DNA of 50,564 nt, from assembly GCA_002343395.1 (NCBI GenBank), contig DDSN01000100.1:1-50564 (forward strand). Reading direction: 5' to 3'. Made by a program: the position numbers and the translations under genes. Source of the stretch: Hyphomonadaceae bacterium UBA2389 (lineage in GTDB: Bacteria; Pseudomonadota; Alphaproteobacteria; Caulobacterales; Aquidulcibacteraceae). The notes beneath the pieces were generated by a model. The model searched no databases. It was not told the origin of the DNA and was given only the letters and a program-made list of their open reading frames with translations. The stretch's first letter is position 1. Each line of letters opens with the position of its first letter. Shown here in pieces: positions 1 through 8,104 of the stretch.

Positions 1-389
1 TCCTGCGCGACGACGTCGGCGAGCAGCACATAATCGGCGGCGCGGATTTGGCCGCCGCCGACATTGGAGCCGCGCTGCAATTGCCCGCCGCTCGCCAGGT
101 CACGCTCGCGCATGGCCGCGTCCAGCCCCGCGCCGCGCTCAACCACGGTGAAGCAGCCCGATTGTTGGATGACGACGCGCAGCAGGCCGGCGGGCGGCTG
201 CAGGCGGTAATAGGTCCAGCCGGCGCTGTCGCCATTCTGGATCGAAATCGACCCCAGATTGCGCGTGCAGCGCGGCACTTGTGGCGTCGTGCTCGCTGTG
301 GCGCGGGGCTGGGCGCTCGCGGTCTCGAACGAAGCGGCCCCGGCGCTCACCATAAGCGCGACAGCCAATGCTCTGATTACACGACGCAT
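1..389 (-). CDS. CsgG/HfaB-like secreted protein (3' part missing)
   Basis: The reading frame starts at the ATG at 387-389 and runs off the left edge, so only the first 129 codons are visible. The first 27 residues look like a Sec signal peptide (MRR, a hydrophobic stretch, then ASA/Q). The mature part has 'GCFTVVERGAGLDAAMRERD' followed by a Gly/Gln-rich 'GGQLQRGSN' and 'AADYVLLADV'. This is the pattern of CsgG/HfaB-family periplasmic or outer-membrane assembly proteins. It lacks a lipobox cysteine after the signal, unlike true CsgG. It is downstream of ilvA on the same strand with a 100-bp gap containing a hairpin, so it is probably a separate unit. The family call rests on motif recognition in a truncated protein. 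Confidence 0.6.
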   Translation of the reverse strand, partial: MRRVIRALAVALMVSAGAASFETASAQPRATASTTPQVPRCTRNLGSISIQNGDSAGWTYYRLQPPAGLLRVVIQQSGCFTVVERGAGLDAAMRERDLASGGQLQRGSNVGGGQIRAADYVLLADVVAQ

Positions 390-464
390 TCTGACCCTCC
401 ATGCGGCGGTCGCGGAATGAACGTGCGCGCCGCCCAGCTATCCCTCGGCTGGCGGGATAACATA

Positions 465-489
465 CGAAGCCAGCGAGGTCACGGCTTCG
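465..489 (-). terminator. Terminator-like hairpin after ilvA
   Basis: A 7-bp perfect inverted repeat (465-471 and 483-489, arms CGAAGCC/GGCTTCG, 11-nt loop) abuts the ilvA stop codon at 490. No U-tract follows on the minus strand, so intrinsic termination is only possible. Confidence 0.35.
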
Positions 490-1722
490 TTAGAGCCGAC
501 GCGCGTTGTAGCCTGCGGCGATCAGCGCATCCATGATCTCGGCGGTATGGCGTGCGTCCCTCGTTTCGATCTCGATATCGAACTCGACGCCCTTCGCCGG
601 GGCGTCGAGCTTCATGCGGTGGTGTTCGACTTGGAGGATGTTGGCGCCGCGATCGCCGATAATGCGCGCGACCGTCGCCAGAATGCCGGGGCGGTCGTCG
701 CCGATGAAGCGCAGGATCGCGATGCGGCCTTCGCGCACCAGTGAGCGCTCCAGCACCGACGCCAGCAAGCGCGTATCGATGTTGCCGCCGCTGATCACGA
801 GGCCGCATTTGCGTCCCTTGAACGTGTCGGGCGCCACAAGCAGCGCCGCGAGAGCGGCCGCGCCCGCGCCTTCGGAGACGGTCTTCTCGATGGTCGCCAG
901 CAGCGCCACCGCGCGCTCGAAACCGGATTCCGGGACAAGCACGATCTCCTCGATCAAGTGGCCGGCGGCGGCGAACGGCAAGTCGCCGACCTGCTTGACC
1001 GCGATCCCCTCCGCGATGGTTTGCCCGCCGCCCTTCATCGTCTCGCCGCGCGTCCGGCAATGAAACGAGGGGTACATTTCCGCTTCCACGCCGATCATGC
1101 GGATGTCCGGCTTCAGCGTTTTGGCCGCGACGGCCATGCCCGCGATCAAGCCGCCGCCGCCGATCGGCACGACCAGAGTGTCGAGGTCGGGCGCGTCCTG
1201 CAGCATTTCGAGCGCGGTGGTGCCCTGGCCGATCATGATGTCGATGTCGTTGAACGGATGCACGAACACGAGATTGCGGTCATCGCACACCGTGCAGGCA
1301 TGGGCGTACGCATCGTCGAAGGTATCGCCTTCGAGCAGCACTTCCGCGCCCCAGTGACGGGTTTGCTCCACTTTCACGAACGGCGTCGCCTTCGGCATCA
1401 CGATGGTTGTCGGCACGCCGAGGCGTTGAGCATGGTAGGCCAAGGCCTGTGCGTGATTGCCGGCCGAAGCGGCGATGACGCCGCGCCGCTTTTCGTCGGC
1501 GCCCATCTGCAGCAGTTTGTTGAGCGCGCCACGTTCCTTGAACGCGGATGTAAACTGTAGGTTCTCGAACTTGATCCAGACCTCGGCGCCGGTGATCGCC
1601 GACAGCGTGCGAGAGCGCAGCATCGGCGTGCGCTCGATCTGGCCTTCAATCCGCTTGGCGGCCGCGCGAATGGCGTCCAGCGTCAAAGCGCTTGTGGAGG
1701 GATCGGTTTGAGCTGCGAGCAT
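490..1722 (-). CDS. ilvA: Threonine ammonia-lyase (PLP-dependent), with ACT domain
   Basis: This 410-residue enzyme deaminates L-threonine to 2-oxobutanoate, the first committed step towards isoleucine (or threonine catabolism). The PLP lysine is K62 in 'SAFKERGAL'. The phosphate-binding glycine loop is 'PIGGGGLIAG', and 'LVISGGNID' lies near the end of the catalytic domain. Residues about 333-410 form one ACT-like regulatory domain ('ILRFIGDDRPGILATVARII'). The length and single ACT domain fit the roughly 400-aa short class, not the 500-aa E. coli IlvA with its longer regulatory part. It starts at an ATG (1720-1722) and is divergent from the GST gene across about 100 bp. Biosynthetic versus catabolic role cannot be settled from sequence. 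Confidence 0.93.
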   Translation of the reverse strand: MLAAQTDPSTSALTLDAIRAAAKRIEGQIERTPMLRSRTLSAITGAEVWIKFENLQFTSAFKERGALNKLLQMGADEKRRGVIAASAGNHAQALAYHAQRLGVPTTIVMPKATPFVKVEQTRHWGAEVLLEGDTFDDAYAHACTVCDDRNLVFVHPFNDIDIMIGQGTTALEMLQDAPDLDTLVVPIGGGGLIAGMAVAAKTLKPDIRMIGVEAEMYPSFHCRTRGETMKGGGQTIAEGIAVKQVGDLPFAAAGHLIEEIVLVPESGFERAVALLATIEKTVSEGAGAAALAALLVAPDTFKGRKCGLVISGGNIDTRLLASVLERSLVREGRIAILRFIGDDRPGILATVARIIGDRGANILQVEHHRMKLDAPAKGVEFDIEIETRDARHTAEIMDALIAAGYNARRL

Positions 1723-1823
1723 GGCCGTTTCTAGCCCTCGCGCGCGGCGTGTTCAACACGAGCGCGGACGAAAGCGGCGCCAGCGGCTTGATCTCGCGGG
1801 CCGCGTCTGAAACAAGGCCCCGC
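1723..1823. promoter_or_regulatory. Divergent intergenic region, ilvA / GST
   Basis: This 101-bp stretch separates two divergent start codons and must carry both promoters. I see no convincing -35/-10 pair or attenuator structure. Confidence 0.3.
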
Positions 1824-2489
1824 ATGGCCGCGCCCATCCTCTACATCGGCAACAAGAATTACTCCTCCTGGTCAATGCGCCCTTGGCTCGCGCTCAAGTG
1901 GGGGGGCATCGCATTTGACGAGCGCGTCATTCCGCTGGGCGGGGAGGGGTACGGCAAGTCGCGAATTAGAGAAGTACGGGAGATTTCGCCGAGTGGGCGG
2001 GTGCCCGCGCTCCATGTCGACAACGTGGTGATCCACGAGAGCCTCGCCATTTGCGAGTGGGCGGCGGAGCTGGCGGCGAGCTTGTGGCCCAGCGATCGTA
2101 TGCGACGCGCCGAGGCGCGGGCGCTCGCCTGTGAAATGCACGCGGGCTTCGCCGCGCTTCGCCGCGATCTCTCGATGAACATTCGCCGTCGCCTGGAACG
2201 GGCGCCGACGCTGCCCGAGGACACACAGGAAGACTTGGAGCAACTCTATGCAACGTGGGGCCACACGCTCGCGCAGAGCGGCGGCCCCTTCCTGTTCGGC
2301 GCGCGCTCGATCGCGGACGCTATGTTCGCGCCGGTCGCGACGCGCCTTCGTACCTATGCGGTGGACGTCCCGCCTGGCGTGAAGGCGTATTGCGAGGCGA
2401 TTTTCGCGGACGAGGCGTTCCGAGAATGGGAACGCGGCGCCGAAGCTGAACCTTGGACGATCGAGCAAACGGAAGCATTGTACAGATGA
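1824..2489 (+). CDS. Glutathione S-transferase family protein
   Basis: A 221-residue cytosolic GST-like protein. The N-terminal thioredoxin-like half has 'YIGNKNYSSWSMRPWLAL', with Ser/Tyr candidates for glutathione activation, and the conserved 'SPSGRVPALHVDN...IHESLAICEWAAE', in which the cis-Pro and the E-S pair bind glutathione. The C-terminal helical half has the 'FLFGARSIADAMFAPV' N-capping-box region. I chose the ATG at 1824 because the 44 upstream in-frame residues lack GST features and lie in the ilvA promoter region. Its stop overlaps the start of the FKBP gene (ATGA), suggesting translational coupling. The substrate is unknown. Confidence 0.88.
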   Translation: MAAPILYIGNKNYSSWSMRPWLALKWGGIAFDERVIPLGGEGYGKSRIREVREISPSGRVPALHVDNVVIHESLAICEWAAELAASLWPSDRMRRAEARALACEMHAGFAALRRDLSMNIRRRLERAPTLPEDTQEDLEQLYATWGHTLAQSGGPFLFGARSIADAMFAPVATRLRTYAVDVPPGVKAYCEAIFADEAFREWERGAEAEPWTIEQTEALYR

Positions 2490-3028
2490 TCAAGAGAGCG
2501 ATATTGGCGGCGGCGCTGGCGCTGGCTGCGTGCGACAATGGTGGCGGCGTGATGCGCGAGATCGAGCGCGCTGAGAAGGCCGACGCCGACGCAGCCCAGG
2601 AAATGGCGGCCAACGCCGATGAGTTTCTGGCGGGCGTCCGTGCGCAGGCGGGCATTGAAGTGCGCCCCTCCGGCCTGTTGATCGAGCGCCGTGCGCGTGG
2701 ACGCAATCAGTCGCTGCCGCGTCCAAGCGAGAACGCCGCGGTGCTTGTGCATTATGAAGGCCGTTTGCCAAACGGCGAGGTGTTCGACTCTTCGTTCGCG
2801 CGCAACGAGCCGGCGCAATTCCCGCTGGCGCAAGTGGTGCCGGGCTTCGCCGAGGCCATTCAACAAATGCGGCCCGGCGACGAGGTCATCGCGACCTTCC
2901 CGATGGAGCTTGGATATGGGCCGGAGGGGCGCCCGCCCGCGATTCCGCCCGCGTCGCCTCTGCAATTCCGCATCGTGTTGCTGGCGTTTCAGGAGCCGGG
3001 CGGCCGCATCGTCGAGGCGCCGCGGTAG
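2486..3028 (+). CDS. FKBP-type peptidyl-prolyl isomerase, lipoprotein
   Basis: A 180-residue protein with a lipoprotein signal peptide: a K/R-containing N-terminus, an Ala/Leu-rich core and lipobox 'LAAC' with C16. A charged alanine-rich linker precedes an FKBP domain at about 75-175, with 'VLVHYEGRLPNGEVFDSSF', 'VVPGFAEAIQQMRPGDE' and 'PMELGYGPEG'. It should catalyse cis-trans isomerisation of Xaa-Pro bonds in the periplasm, anchored to a membrane. The ATG at 2486 overlaps the upstream GST stop by four bases. An earlier in-frame start at 2453 would add residues before the signal peptide and is unlikely. The next gene follows after five bases, so the three genes look like one operon. Confidence 0.9.
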   Translation: MIKRAILAAALALAACDNGGGVMREIERAEKADADAAQEMAANADEFLAGVRAQAGIEVRPSGLLIERRARGRNQSLPRPSENAAVLVHYEGRLPNGEVFDSSFARNEPAQFPLAQVVPGFAEAIQQMRPGDEVIATFPMELGYGPEGRPPAIPPASPLQFRIVLLAFQEPGGRIVEAPR

Positions 3029-3033
3029 CAGGC

Positions 3034-4176
3034 GTGCGCGCGACGCTCGATATCCTCGCCGATCTGATTGCGTTCGATACAACATCACGCAACTCCAATT
3101 TGGCGTTGATTGCGTGGGTCGAGGCGTTCCTCGCGGAGCGGGGCGTGGCTTCGCGGCGCGTAAGCAACAGCGAAGGCACGAAAGCGAATTTGTTCGCGAT
3201 CGTTGGGCCGAATGCGCCAGGCGGCGTCGTTTTGTCTGGACACACCGATGTCGTGCCCGTGGACGGGCAGCCTTGGACAAGCGATCCGTGGACGCTCACG
3301 GAACGCGACGGCAAGCTCTATGGGCGCGGCGTCGCCGATATGAAGAGCTTCCTCGCGCTTGCGCTGGCGCACGTCGACGCCGCGTTGGACGCGCCGCTGA
3401 AACAGCCGCTGATTCTGGCGTTCTCGTACGATGAGGAAATCGGCTGTCTCGGCGCGCCGTCGATGATCGCGGAATTGGCGGCGCTTCCGGCGAAACCAGC
3501 CTTGGCGATCATCGGCGAACCGACAAGCATGAAAGTGGTGTCGGCGCACAAGGGCGTGCGGTCGTTCGTCGTGGAGGTTACAGGCCGCGAAGCGCACTCC
3601 AGCTTGCCGGATGCTGGCGTATCGGCGGTGATGGAAGCGCTGAAGCTTATGCAGCTTGTCGTGGAACTTGGAGGCGAAGCCCGTGACATCACGCATCCGC
3701 ATTTCCATCCCGCCTCGCCCACACTCACGATTGGCCGCGTCGAGGGCGGCACCGCCGCGAACATTCTCGCACGCTCGTGCATGTTCGTGTTCGACTTGCG
3801 CACCGTCACGGTCGAGGAAGCCGACGCGATCGAGGCTCGTTTCCGTCAGGCGGCGGACTTGCTCGATCGCGACATCAAGGCGCGCGCGCCGGAGGGAGGG
3901 GTCAGCGTGCGCCGCCGCTCGAATACGGCCGGCCTCGCGTTCGAACCCGAGAGCGCGGCGGAGCGGCTGGCGCGTTCGATAACGGGCGACAACGAAATTC
4001 GCGCGGTCGCCTATGCCGCCGAAGCGGGCTTGTTCCAGCGCGCGGGCATGCCCGCGATTATTTGCGGTCCGGGTTCGATCGAACAGGCGCATCAGCCGAA
4101 CGAATGGATTGCCTTGGAGCAGATCGACGCGGGCGCGGCGTTCATGCGCCGTCTGATCGCGCGGCTCAGCGCTTGA
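3034..4176 (+). CDS. argE: Acetylornithine deacetylase-type M20 amidohydrolase
   Basis: A 380-residue M20/ArgE family zinc enzyme that likely hydrolyses N-acetylornithine to ornithine and acetate in arginine synthesis. Metal ligands and catalytic residues are visible: H70 and D72 in 'LSGHTDVVPVDG', the bridging D102 in 'GRGVADMKSF', E134/E135 in 'SYDEEIGC' and E162 in 'GEPTS'. The dimerisation domain lies at about 180-290. Translation starts at a GTG five bases after the FKBP stop. Its 3' end overlaps the convergent cysQ-like gene by 11 bp. Related M20 deacylases such as succinyl-diaminopimelate desuccinylase are possible, but the 'GRGVADMKSF' and 'HKGVRSF' pattern favours ArgE. Confidence 0.87.
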   Translation: MRATLDILADLIAFDTTSRNSNLALIAWVEAFLAERGVASRRVSNSEGTKANLFAIVGPNAPGGVVLSGHTDVVPVDGQPWTSDPWTLTERDGKLYGRGVADMKSFLALALAHVDAALDAPLKQPLILAFSYDEEIGCLGAPSMIAELAALPAKPALAIIGEPTSMKVVSAHKGVRSFVVEVTGREAHSSLPDAGVSAVMEALKLMQLVVELGGEARDITHPHFHPASPTLTIGRVEGGTAANILARSCMFVFDLRTVTVEEADAIEARFRQAADLLDRDIKARAPEGGVSVRRRSNTAGLAFEPESAAERLARSITGDNEIRAVAYAAEAGLFQRAGMPAIICGPGSIEQAHQPNEWIALEQIDAGAAFMRRLIARLSA

Positions 4177-4978
4177 GCGCTGCGAGCGCCGCCGCCTTGG
4201 CGGCCTCGTTGGCGTAGGCGACGAAGCCCGGCACAAGAAAACGCCCGTGCGCGCCGCCGTAGCGCAGCGGCTTGCCCGCGAGGTCCATGATGTCGCCGCC
4301 CGCGGCCGCAAGCACGGCGTGACCGGCCGCGACATCCCACTCGCAAACATCGCCGAAGCGCGGATAAAGCTCAGCCGATCCCTCCGCGATACGGCAAAAC
4401 TTGATCGAGGAGCTTGCATGCGCCGGCGCGCCATCGAGCGCCGCGATAAAGGAACTCGTGGCTTCGTTGCGTCCTGAATCCTCGGAAGCGACGATGCGCC
4501 AGCGCTCTGGCGCCGCGCGTACCGTACGGATGGGGCAAAGCGGATTGAGCACGGCCCCCGTGCGTCCGTCGTAGCGGCCGGCGAGCGCCTGCCCTGGTTC
4601 GCCAGCGTACATGTCGCCGCTCGCGGGCGCGAACACGACGCCGACGCGTGGCGCGCCGTCCTCGATGAGCGCGATGTTCACGGTGAACTGGTCGCCGCCG
4701 CGCGCGAATCCCTTGGTCCCGTCCAACGGGTCGACGCAGAAAAAACGCGCGCCGAGGTTGGGGATGCGTCCTGCCTCGACCGCCTCCTCGCCAAGCATTG
4801 GAATCTCCGGCGCAAGGCGATGGAGTCCCGCTTCGATGACGGCCTCCGCGCGTTGATCGGCGAGCGTGACGGGCGAACCGTCACGCTTGTGATCGGTGTC
4901 GAAGCCCTGGTCGCGCACGGCGAGAATCTCGCGGCCCGCGGCGAGGGCGAGCGCGATGAACTGATTAAGTAGAGGCAT
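4166..4978 (-). CDS. cysQ: 3'(2'),5'-bisphosphate nucleotidase, CysQ-like
   Basis: An inositol-monophosphatase superfamily enzyme of 270 residues from the ATG at 4978; an ATG four codons upstream at 4990 is equally possible. The family removes the 3'-phosphate of PAP/PAPS and recycles sulfate-assimilation products using Mg2+ or Li+-sensitive metal sites. Visible motifs are 'GEEAVEAG', 'VDPLDGTKGFARGG' (metal-binding D-x-x-D-G-T) and 'CEWDVAAGHAVLAAAGG'. 'GDQFTVNIALIEDG' also fits CysQ. The longer reading frame to 5098 would read through a palindromic repeat and is rejected. It lies downstream of nadE on the same strand, separated by that repeat. Confidence 0.9.
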   Translation of the reverse strand: MPLLNQFIALALAAGREILAVRDQGFDTDHKRDGSPVTLADQRAEAVIEAGLHRLAPEIPMLGEEAVEAGRIPNLGARFFCVDPLDGTKGFARGGDQFTVNIALIEDGAPRVGVVFAPASGDMYAGEPGQALAGRYDGRTGAVLNPLCPIRTVRAAPERWRIVASEDSGRNEATSSFIAALDGAPAHASSSIKFCRIAEGSAELYPRFGDVCEWDVAAGHAVLAAAGGDIMDLAGKPLRYGGAHGRFLVPGFVAYANEAAKAAALAALKR

Positions 4979-5015
4979 ATCGGCGGTCATCAAGCACGCT
5001 GGCGTTCGCCGCGCC

Positions 5016-5119
5016 AGAGCATTTTCCGACGAAGTGGACGCCGGTTCGGCGTAAGAAAATGCGACCAGACAAAAACCTAGAGCCCCGATCCGATTCAATC
5101 GGATCGAAACAGGTTTTAG
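5016..5119. repeat. Intergenic palindromic repeat-like element with three stems
   Basis: Three nested or adjacent inverted repeats fill the nadE-cysQ gap. GCATTTTC (5019-5026) pairs with GAAAATGC (5055-5062). AAAACCT (5072-5078) pairs with AGGTTTT (5111-5117). Inside that pair is a perfect 10-bp palindrome arm pair (5086-5095 and 5097-5106) around one base. From memory, very similar mosaic palindromic sequences recur between genes in many alphaproteobacterial genomes; I could not check copy number here. It may also act as a terminator or mRNA stabiliser between the two genes. Confidence 0.7.
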
Positions 5120-5121
5120 CC

Positions 5122-7146
5122 CTAGAGGTCATCCAACGACGTTGGCGTGTTGTGCGCCAGTTCGTTAAGCCATGTCGTGGCCGCGACATCGGAAGGCGCG
5201 CGCCAATCGCCACGCGGGCTCAACGCGCCGCCTGACACAATCTTTGGACCATTGGGCACGGCGCTTCGCTTGTATTGGTTGGCGAAAAAGCGCTTCAGAA
5301 ACATCTCAAGCCAAGCGCGAAGCTCCGCATAGGTGTACGCGCCCCGCCAAGCCGACCAGGCAAGGAACAGGATCTTGCTCGGCGCGAAGCCGTACCGCGT
5401 GAGCCAGTAGAGGTTGAAGTCCTGCAGCTCATACGGGCCGACGACGGCTTGCGTGCTTTGCGGCGTCGCTCCCGGAATGAGTTCTGGGCTGATCTCGCTG
5501 GCGAGGATGCGCCGCAGCGTATCGGACGTCTCCGCGCCAAGTCCTTGCGTGTCCGCGACCCAACGAATGAGGTGCTGGATCAATGTTTTCGGCGCGCCGC
5601 AATTGACGTTGTAGTGGCTCATGTGATCGCCGACGCCATACGTGCACCAGCCGAGCGCGAGTTCGGAAAGGTCGCCGGTGCCGATGACGAAGCCGCCTTC
5701 CTTGTTGGCGAGGCGGAAGAGGTAGTCGGTGCGTAAGCCGGCTTGCACGTTTTCGTACGCGACATCATACACCGGCTCGCCGCGCGCGGCGGGATGGCCG
5801 AGGTCTTCCAACATGCGCTGCGCCAACGGTTCGATGGATACCTCGCGCGCGTCGACGGCAAGTGCGTTCATCAGCGCCCAGGCGTTCGCTTTGCTGGCTT
5901 CGCTGGTAGCAAAGCCCGGCATGGTGACGCCGATAATGTTCGCGCGCGGCAAACCGATAAGATCGAAGGCGCGCGCCGCGGCCACGAGCGCTTGCGTTGA
6001 GTCGAGCCCGCCGGACACGCCGATGACGACGCGCTTGGTGTTGGTCGCCTCGATGCGCTGCGTGAGACCCGCGACCTGAATGTTGTAGGCCTCGAAACAA
6101 TCGCGGTCGCGCTTTGACAGATCGTCGGGCACGAAGGGAAATCGATCGAGCTTGCGCCGCAGAGGCAGAGCGCCGCGTGGCGGCGGCGTTTCGATGCGCA
6201 CCCAGGCGTGTTTGACGGCATCCTTGCGCGCCCGAACGGCGTCGCGAAAGTTGGAGAGACGTCGCCGCTCCTGTGCGATGCGGCCGACGTCGATATCAGC
6301 GAGCACCAGCTTGGGCTCGCGCGCGAAGCGCTCGCCCTCGGCGATGTTCTCGCCCATTTCATAGGCGACGATCTGGCCGTCCCAGGCGAGATCGGTGGTG
6401 CTTTCCCCGCGCCCGGAAGCGGCGAACACATAAGCCGCCGTGCAGCGGCGGGATTGCGCATCGCAGAGGATGGCGCGGTCTTGCGCCTTGCCGATGGTGA
6501 TGTTGGAGGCCGACATGTTGAGGAGAATGTTTGCGCCCGCCAGCGCGGCCATGGTCGATGGCGGCGTCGGCGCCCACATGTCCTCGCAGATTTCGACATG
6601 AAACGCGAAATCCTTGATTGTCTCCACATTGAAAACGAGGTCGGCGCCGAAAGGGGGATAGTCGCCGCAAAGGCTGATGACGTTATCCAACGCATCGGCG
6701 GCGCTGGCGAAATGGCGCTTCTCGTAGAACTCGCGGTAGTTCGGCAAATACGTCTTGGCTGCGACGCCGACGATCTCACCGCGATGAATGACGACCGCGC
6801 AATTGTAAAGCGCGCCCCAGAGCCGAATGGGCGCTCCAACGATCAGGATCGGCAGGAGCGTCTTGCTCTCGTCCTTCAGCTTCGCGATCGCTTGCTCGAC
6901 GGCGTCGAGCAGCGCGTCTTGCTGGAGCAGATCGTCGATCGCGTAGCCGGTGAGCGAAAGCTCCGGCGTCAGCAGGATGGCGGCGTGCTCGGCATGGGCC
7001 TCACGCGCGAACGCCAAGATGCGCTCGGCGTTGGTCGCCGGATCGGCGGCCGCCACCACAGGCGCGCAGGCCGCCACGCGCACGAAGCCGTGGGCATAGA
7101 GATTGTCGAACCGCTTGGCGACTGTCTGGGATTTGGCGTGGGCCAT
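5122..7146 (-). CDS. nadE: Glutamine-dependent NAD+ synthase
   Basis: A 674-residue two-domain enzyme that amidates nicotinic acid adenine dinucleotide to NAD+ using glutamine. The N-terminal nitrilase-type glutaminase domain has the full catalytic triad: E62 ('TPELSLTGYA'), K131 ('AAKTYLPNYREFYE') and C187 ('HVEICEDMWAP'). The C-terminal synthetase domain carries the ATP-pyrophosphatase loop 'SGGLDS' at 378-383, then 'GTGDLSELALGW' and 'NCGAPKTLI'. The length matches the long glutamine-dependent class, not the 270-aa ammonia-dependent one. The start is the ATG at 7144-7146. A 7-bp inverted repeat lies just upstream. Confidence 0.95.
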   Translation of the reverse strand: MAHAKSQTVAKRFDNLYAHGFVRVAACAPVVAAADPATNAERILAFAREAHAEHAAILLTPELSLTGYAIDDLLQQDALLDAVEQAIAKLKDESKTLLPILIVGAPIRLWGALYNCAVVIHRGEIVGVAAKTYLPNYREFYEKRHFASAADALDNVISLCGDYPPFGADLVFNVETIKDFAFHVEICEDMWAPTPPSTMAALAGANILLNMSASNITIGKAQDRAILCDAQSRRCTAAYVFAASGRGESTTDLAWDGQIVAYEMGENIAEGERFAREPKLVLADIDVGRIAQERRRLSNFRDAVRARKDAVKHAWVRIETPPPRGALPLRRKLDRFPFVPDDLSKRDRDCFEAYNIQVAGLTQRIEATNTKRVVIGVSGGLDSTQALVAAARAFDLIGLPRANIIGVTMPGFATSEASKANAWALMNALAVDAREVSIEPLAQRMLEDLGHPAARGEPVYDVAYENVQAGLRTDYLFRLANKEGGFVIGTGDLSELALGWCTYGVGDHMSHYNVNCGAPKTLIQHLIRWVADTQGLGAETSDTLRRILASEISPELIPGATPQSTQAVVGPYELQDFNLYWLTRYGFAPSKILFLAWSAWRGAYTYAELRAWLEMFLKRFFANQYKRSAVPNGPKIVSGGALSPRGDWRAPSDVAATTWLNELAHNTPTSLDDL

Positions 7147-7161
7147 GGCGGGACTGTATCA

Positions 7162-7186
7162 GCTTATGCTCAGCTCGAACATAAGC
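7162..7186. promoter_or_regulatory. Inverted repeat upstream of nadE
   Basis: Perfect 7-bp arms GCTTATG (7162-7168) and CATAAGC (7180-7186) surround an 11-nt spacer, 16 bp before the nadE ATG. It could be an operator for NAD-responsive control or a weak terminator for the upstream small gene. No U-tract follows. Confidence 0.35.
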
Positions 7187-7203
7187 ATGGTTAAGCCCGC
7201 TCT

Positions 7204-7437
7204 CTACTCGGCGTCTTCGGGCGTCTCAGCCTGGATGCGATCGTCATAGCCTTGGCGCGCGGAGTGGAAGACCAGCGCCATGAGGCCGCCGCCCACGAGA
7301 AGTGACAGCACCGTGCCGGCGATCATGGCGATCCAGCCATGCAGGCTGATGGCGGACGCGTCCCAGTCAACCAGAACGCCAAACAGAACAGCGGCTAGGA
7401 GGCCGCCAAGCGCTGCCGTGAGCAAGAACGCCTTCAT
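7204..7437 (-). CDS. Small two-helix membrane protein, unknown function
   Basis: A 77-residue protein with two predicted membrane spans at about 4-23 and 34-57, joined by a short 'DWDASAISLHG' loop, and an acidic C-terminal tail ending 'ETPEDAE'. I do not recognise a family. It is on the same strand as, and nine bases after, the ydbL-like gene, so it may be co-transcribed with the ydbH operon. It lies 57 bp before nadE. Coding is supported by the coherent hydrophobic pattern and an ATG start. Confidence 0.6.
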   Translation of the reverse strand: MKAFLLTAALGGLLAAVLFGVLVDWDASAISLHGWIAMIAGTVLSLLVGGGLMALVFHSARQGYDDRIQAETPEDAE

Positions 7438-7446
7438 GCGCGCTGG

Positions 7447-7857
7447 TCAGCCGCCGCAGAAGCTCGGCGCTGGAATCGGCGCGGCGCTCGTACGTTGGCG
7501 CCATTGGCCCGCCTCGTCGCGATAGCGCTCGCCGACCGCGATCCGGCTGTGCGGCGCGTTGGCGTCGGCCTGAAAGATCTCGCACGCAACCGCGGCGGCC
7601 ATTTCGTTCACCGACACGCTGCGTTCCGCGGCGCGGCGCGTGTACAGCGCGCGGCGCTGAATGTTGATCTGGTCGACGCGTCCGCGCAGATCGGCGGACA
7701 CCGATCCGCCCGGCGTCAAGCCAAGGTACCCGTCGGCTTGTTCGCCAACGGCGCCGCTGGCGCGCGCCTGCGCCACGGCCGCGTCCTGCGCTGAAGCGGG
7801 CGCCGACAAAGCAAGCGCGGCGGCGAATGCGGCGGCTATGGAAAATGTGCGTGTCAT
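7447..7857 (-). CDS. ydbL: YdbL-like periplasmic protein (DUF1318)
   Basis: A 136-residue exported protein with a clear Sec signal peptide ending 'APASAQD'. The mature domain matches the YdbL/DUF1318 pattern: 'AVAQARASGAVGEQADGYLGL', then 'DLRGRVDQINIQRRALYTRRAAERSVSVNEMAAAVA', with residues typical of 'IN.ER...Y..LA....S...' in the family. The C-terminus carries 'AVGERYRDEAGQWRQR' like the usual '...NGKWV'. I chose the ATG at 7857 over a TTG at 7872, which overlaps the ynbE stop codon. In enterobacteria YdbL is encoded with YdbH and YnbE and is linked to the YdbH lipid-transfer bridge. The gene order here is identical. Confidence 0.82.
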   Translation of the reverse strand: MTRTFSIAAAFAAALALSAPASAQDAAVAQARASGAVGEQADGYLGLTPGGSVSADLRGRVDQINIQRRALYTRRAAERSVSVNEMAAAVACEIFQADANAPHSRIAVGERYRDEAGQWRQRTSAAPIPAPSFCGG

Positions 7858-7868
7858 GGCCTTCGACC

Positions 7869-8057
7869 TCAAAACAGATTGCCGTTCTGCTCAAGCAGCT
7901 CTTGTGCGTCGCGTTCCAAGCGCACGATCACTTCCTGGCGAATGTTGACGTTGAGATTGATCTCGATGGGTTCGTCCGGCGCCTGGATTTGCACCGGTAT
8001 GCAGCCGCCCGCGAACGTCACGGCGCTCAGTGCGGCAATCAGCAGCGTCGACCGCAT
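7869..8057 (-). CDS. ynbE: YnbE-like lipoprotein
   Basis: A 62-residue lipoprotein with lipobox 'FAGGC' (C19) followed by 'PVQIQAPDEPIEINLNVNIR' and 'VIVRLERDAQELL'. This is the hallmark YnbE pattern of a proline, 'P..PI.IN.NV.I' and a short amphipathic tail. YnbE is reported as an outer-membrane lipoprotein that partners the C-terminus of YdbH. Here it sits directly between ydbH and ydbL on the same strand, as in E. coli. It starts at the ATG at 8055-8057. Confidence 0.85.
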   Translation of the reverse strand: MRSTLLIAALSAVTFAGGCIPVQIQAPDEPIEINLNVNIRQEVIVRLERDAQELLEQNGNLF

Positions 8058-8104
8058 AGCTCAAACTCCTGATGCAATCATGGTGAGGGATTGGGTCTGA
8101 ACCC

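Noticed and set aside
139..402. 87-aa minus-strand frame over the CsgG-like gene
   Set aside because: It is out of frame with the signal-peptide-bearing frame (389 to 1), is Arg-rich and lacks protein-like pattern.
3085..4434. 449-aa minus-strand frame over argE
   Set aside because: No recognisable motif and very high Arg content, whereas the plus strand encodes all M20 metal ligands.
5016..5119. CRISPR array or insertion-sequence end
   Set aside because: There is one set of nested palindromes, with no regular repeat-spacer units and no transposase frame.
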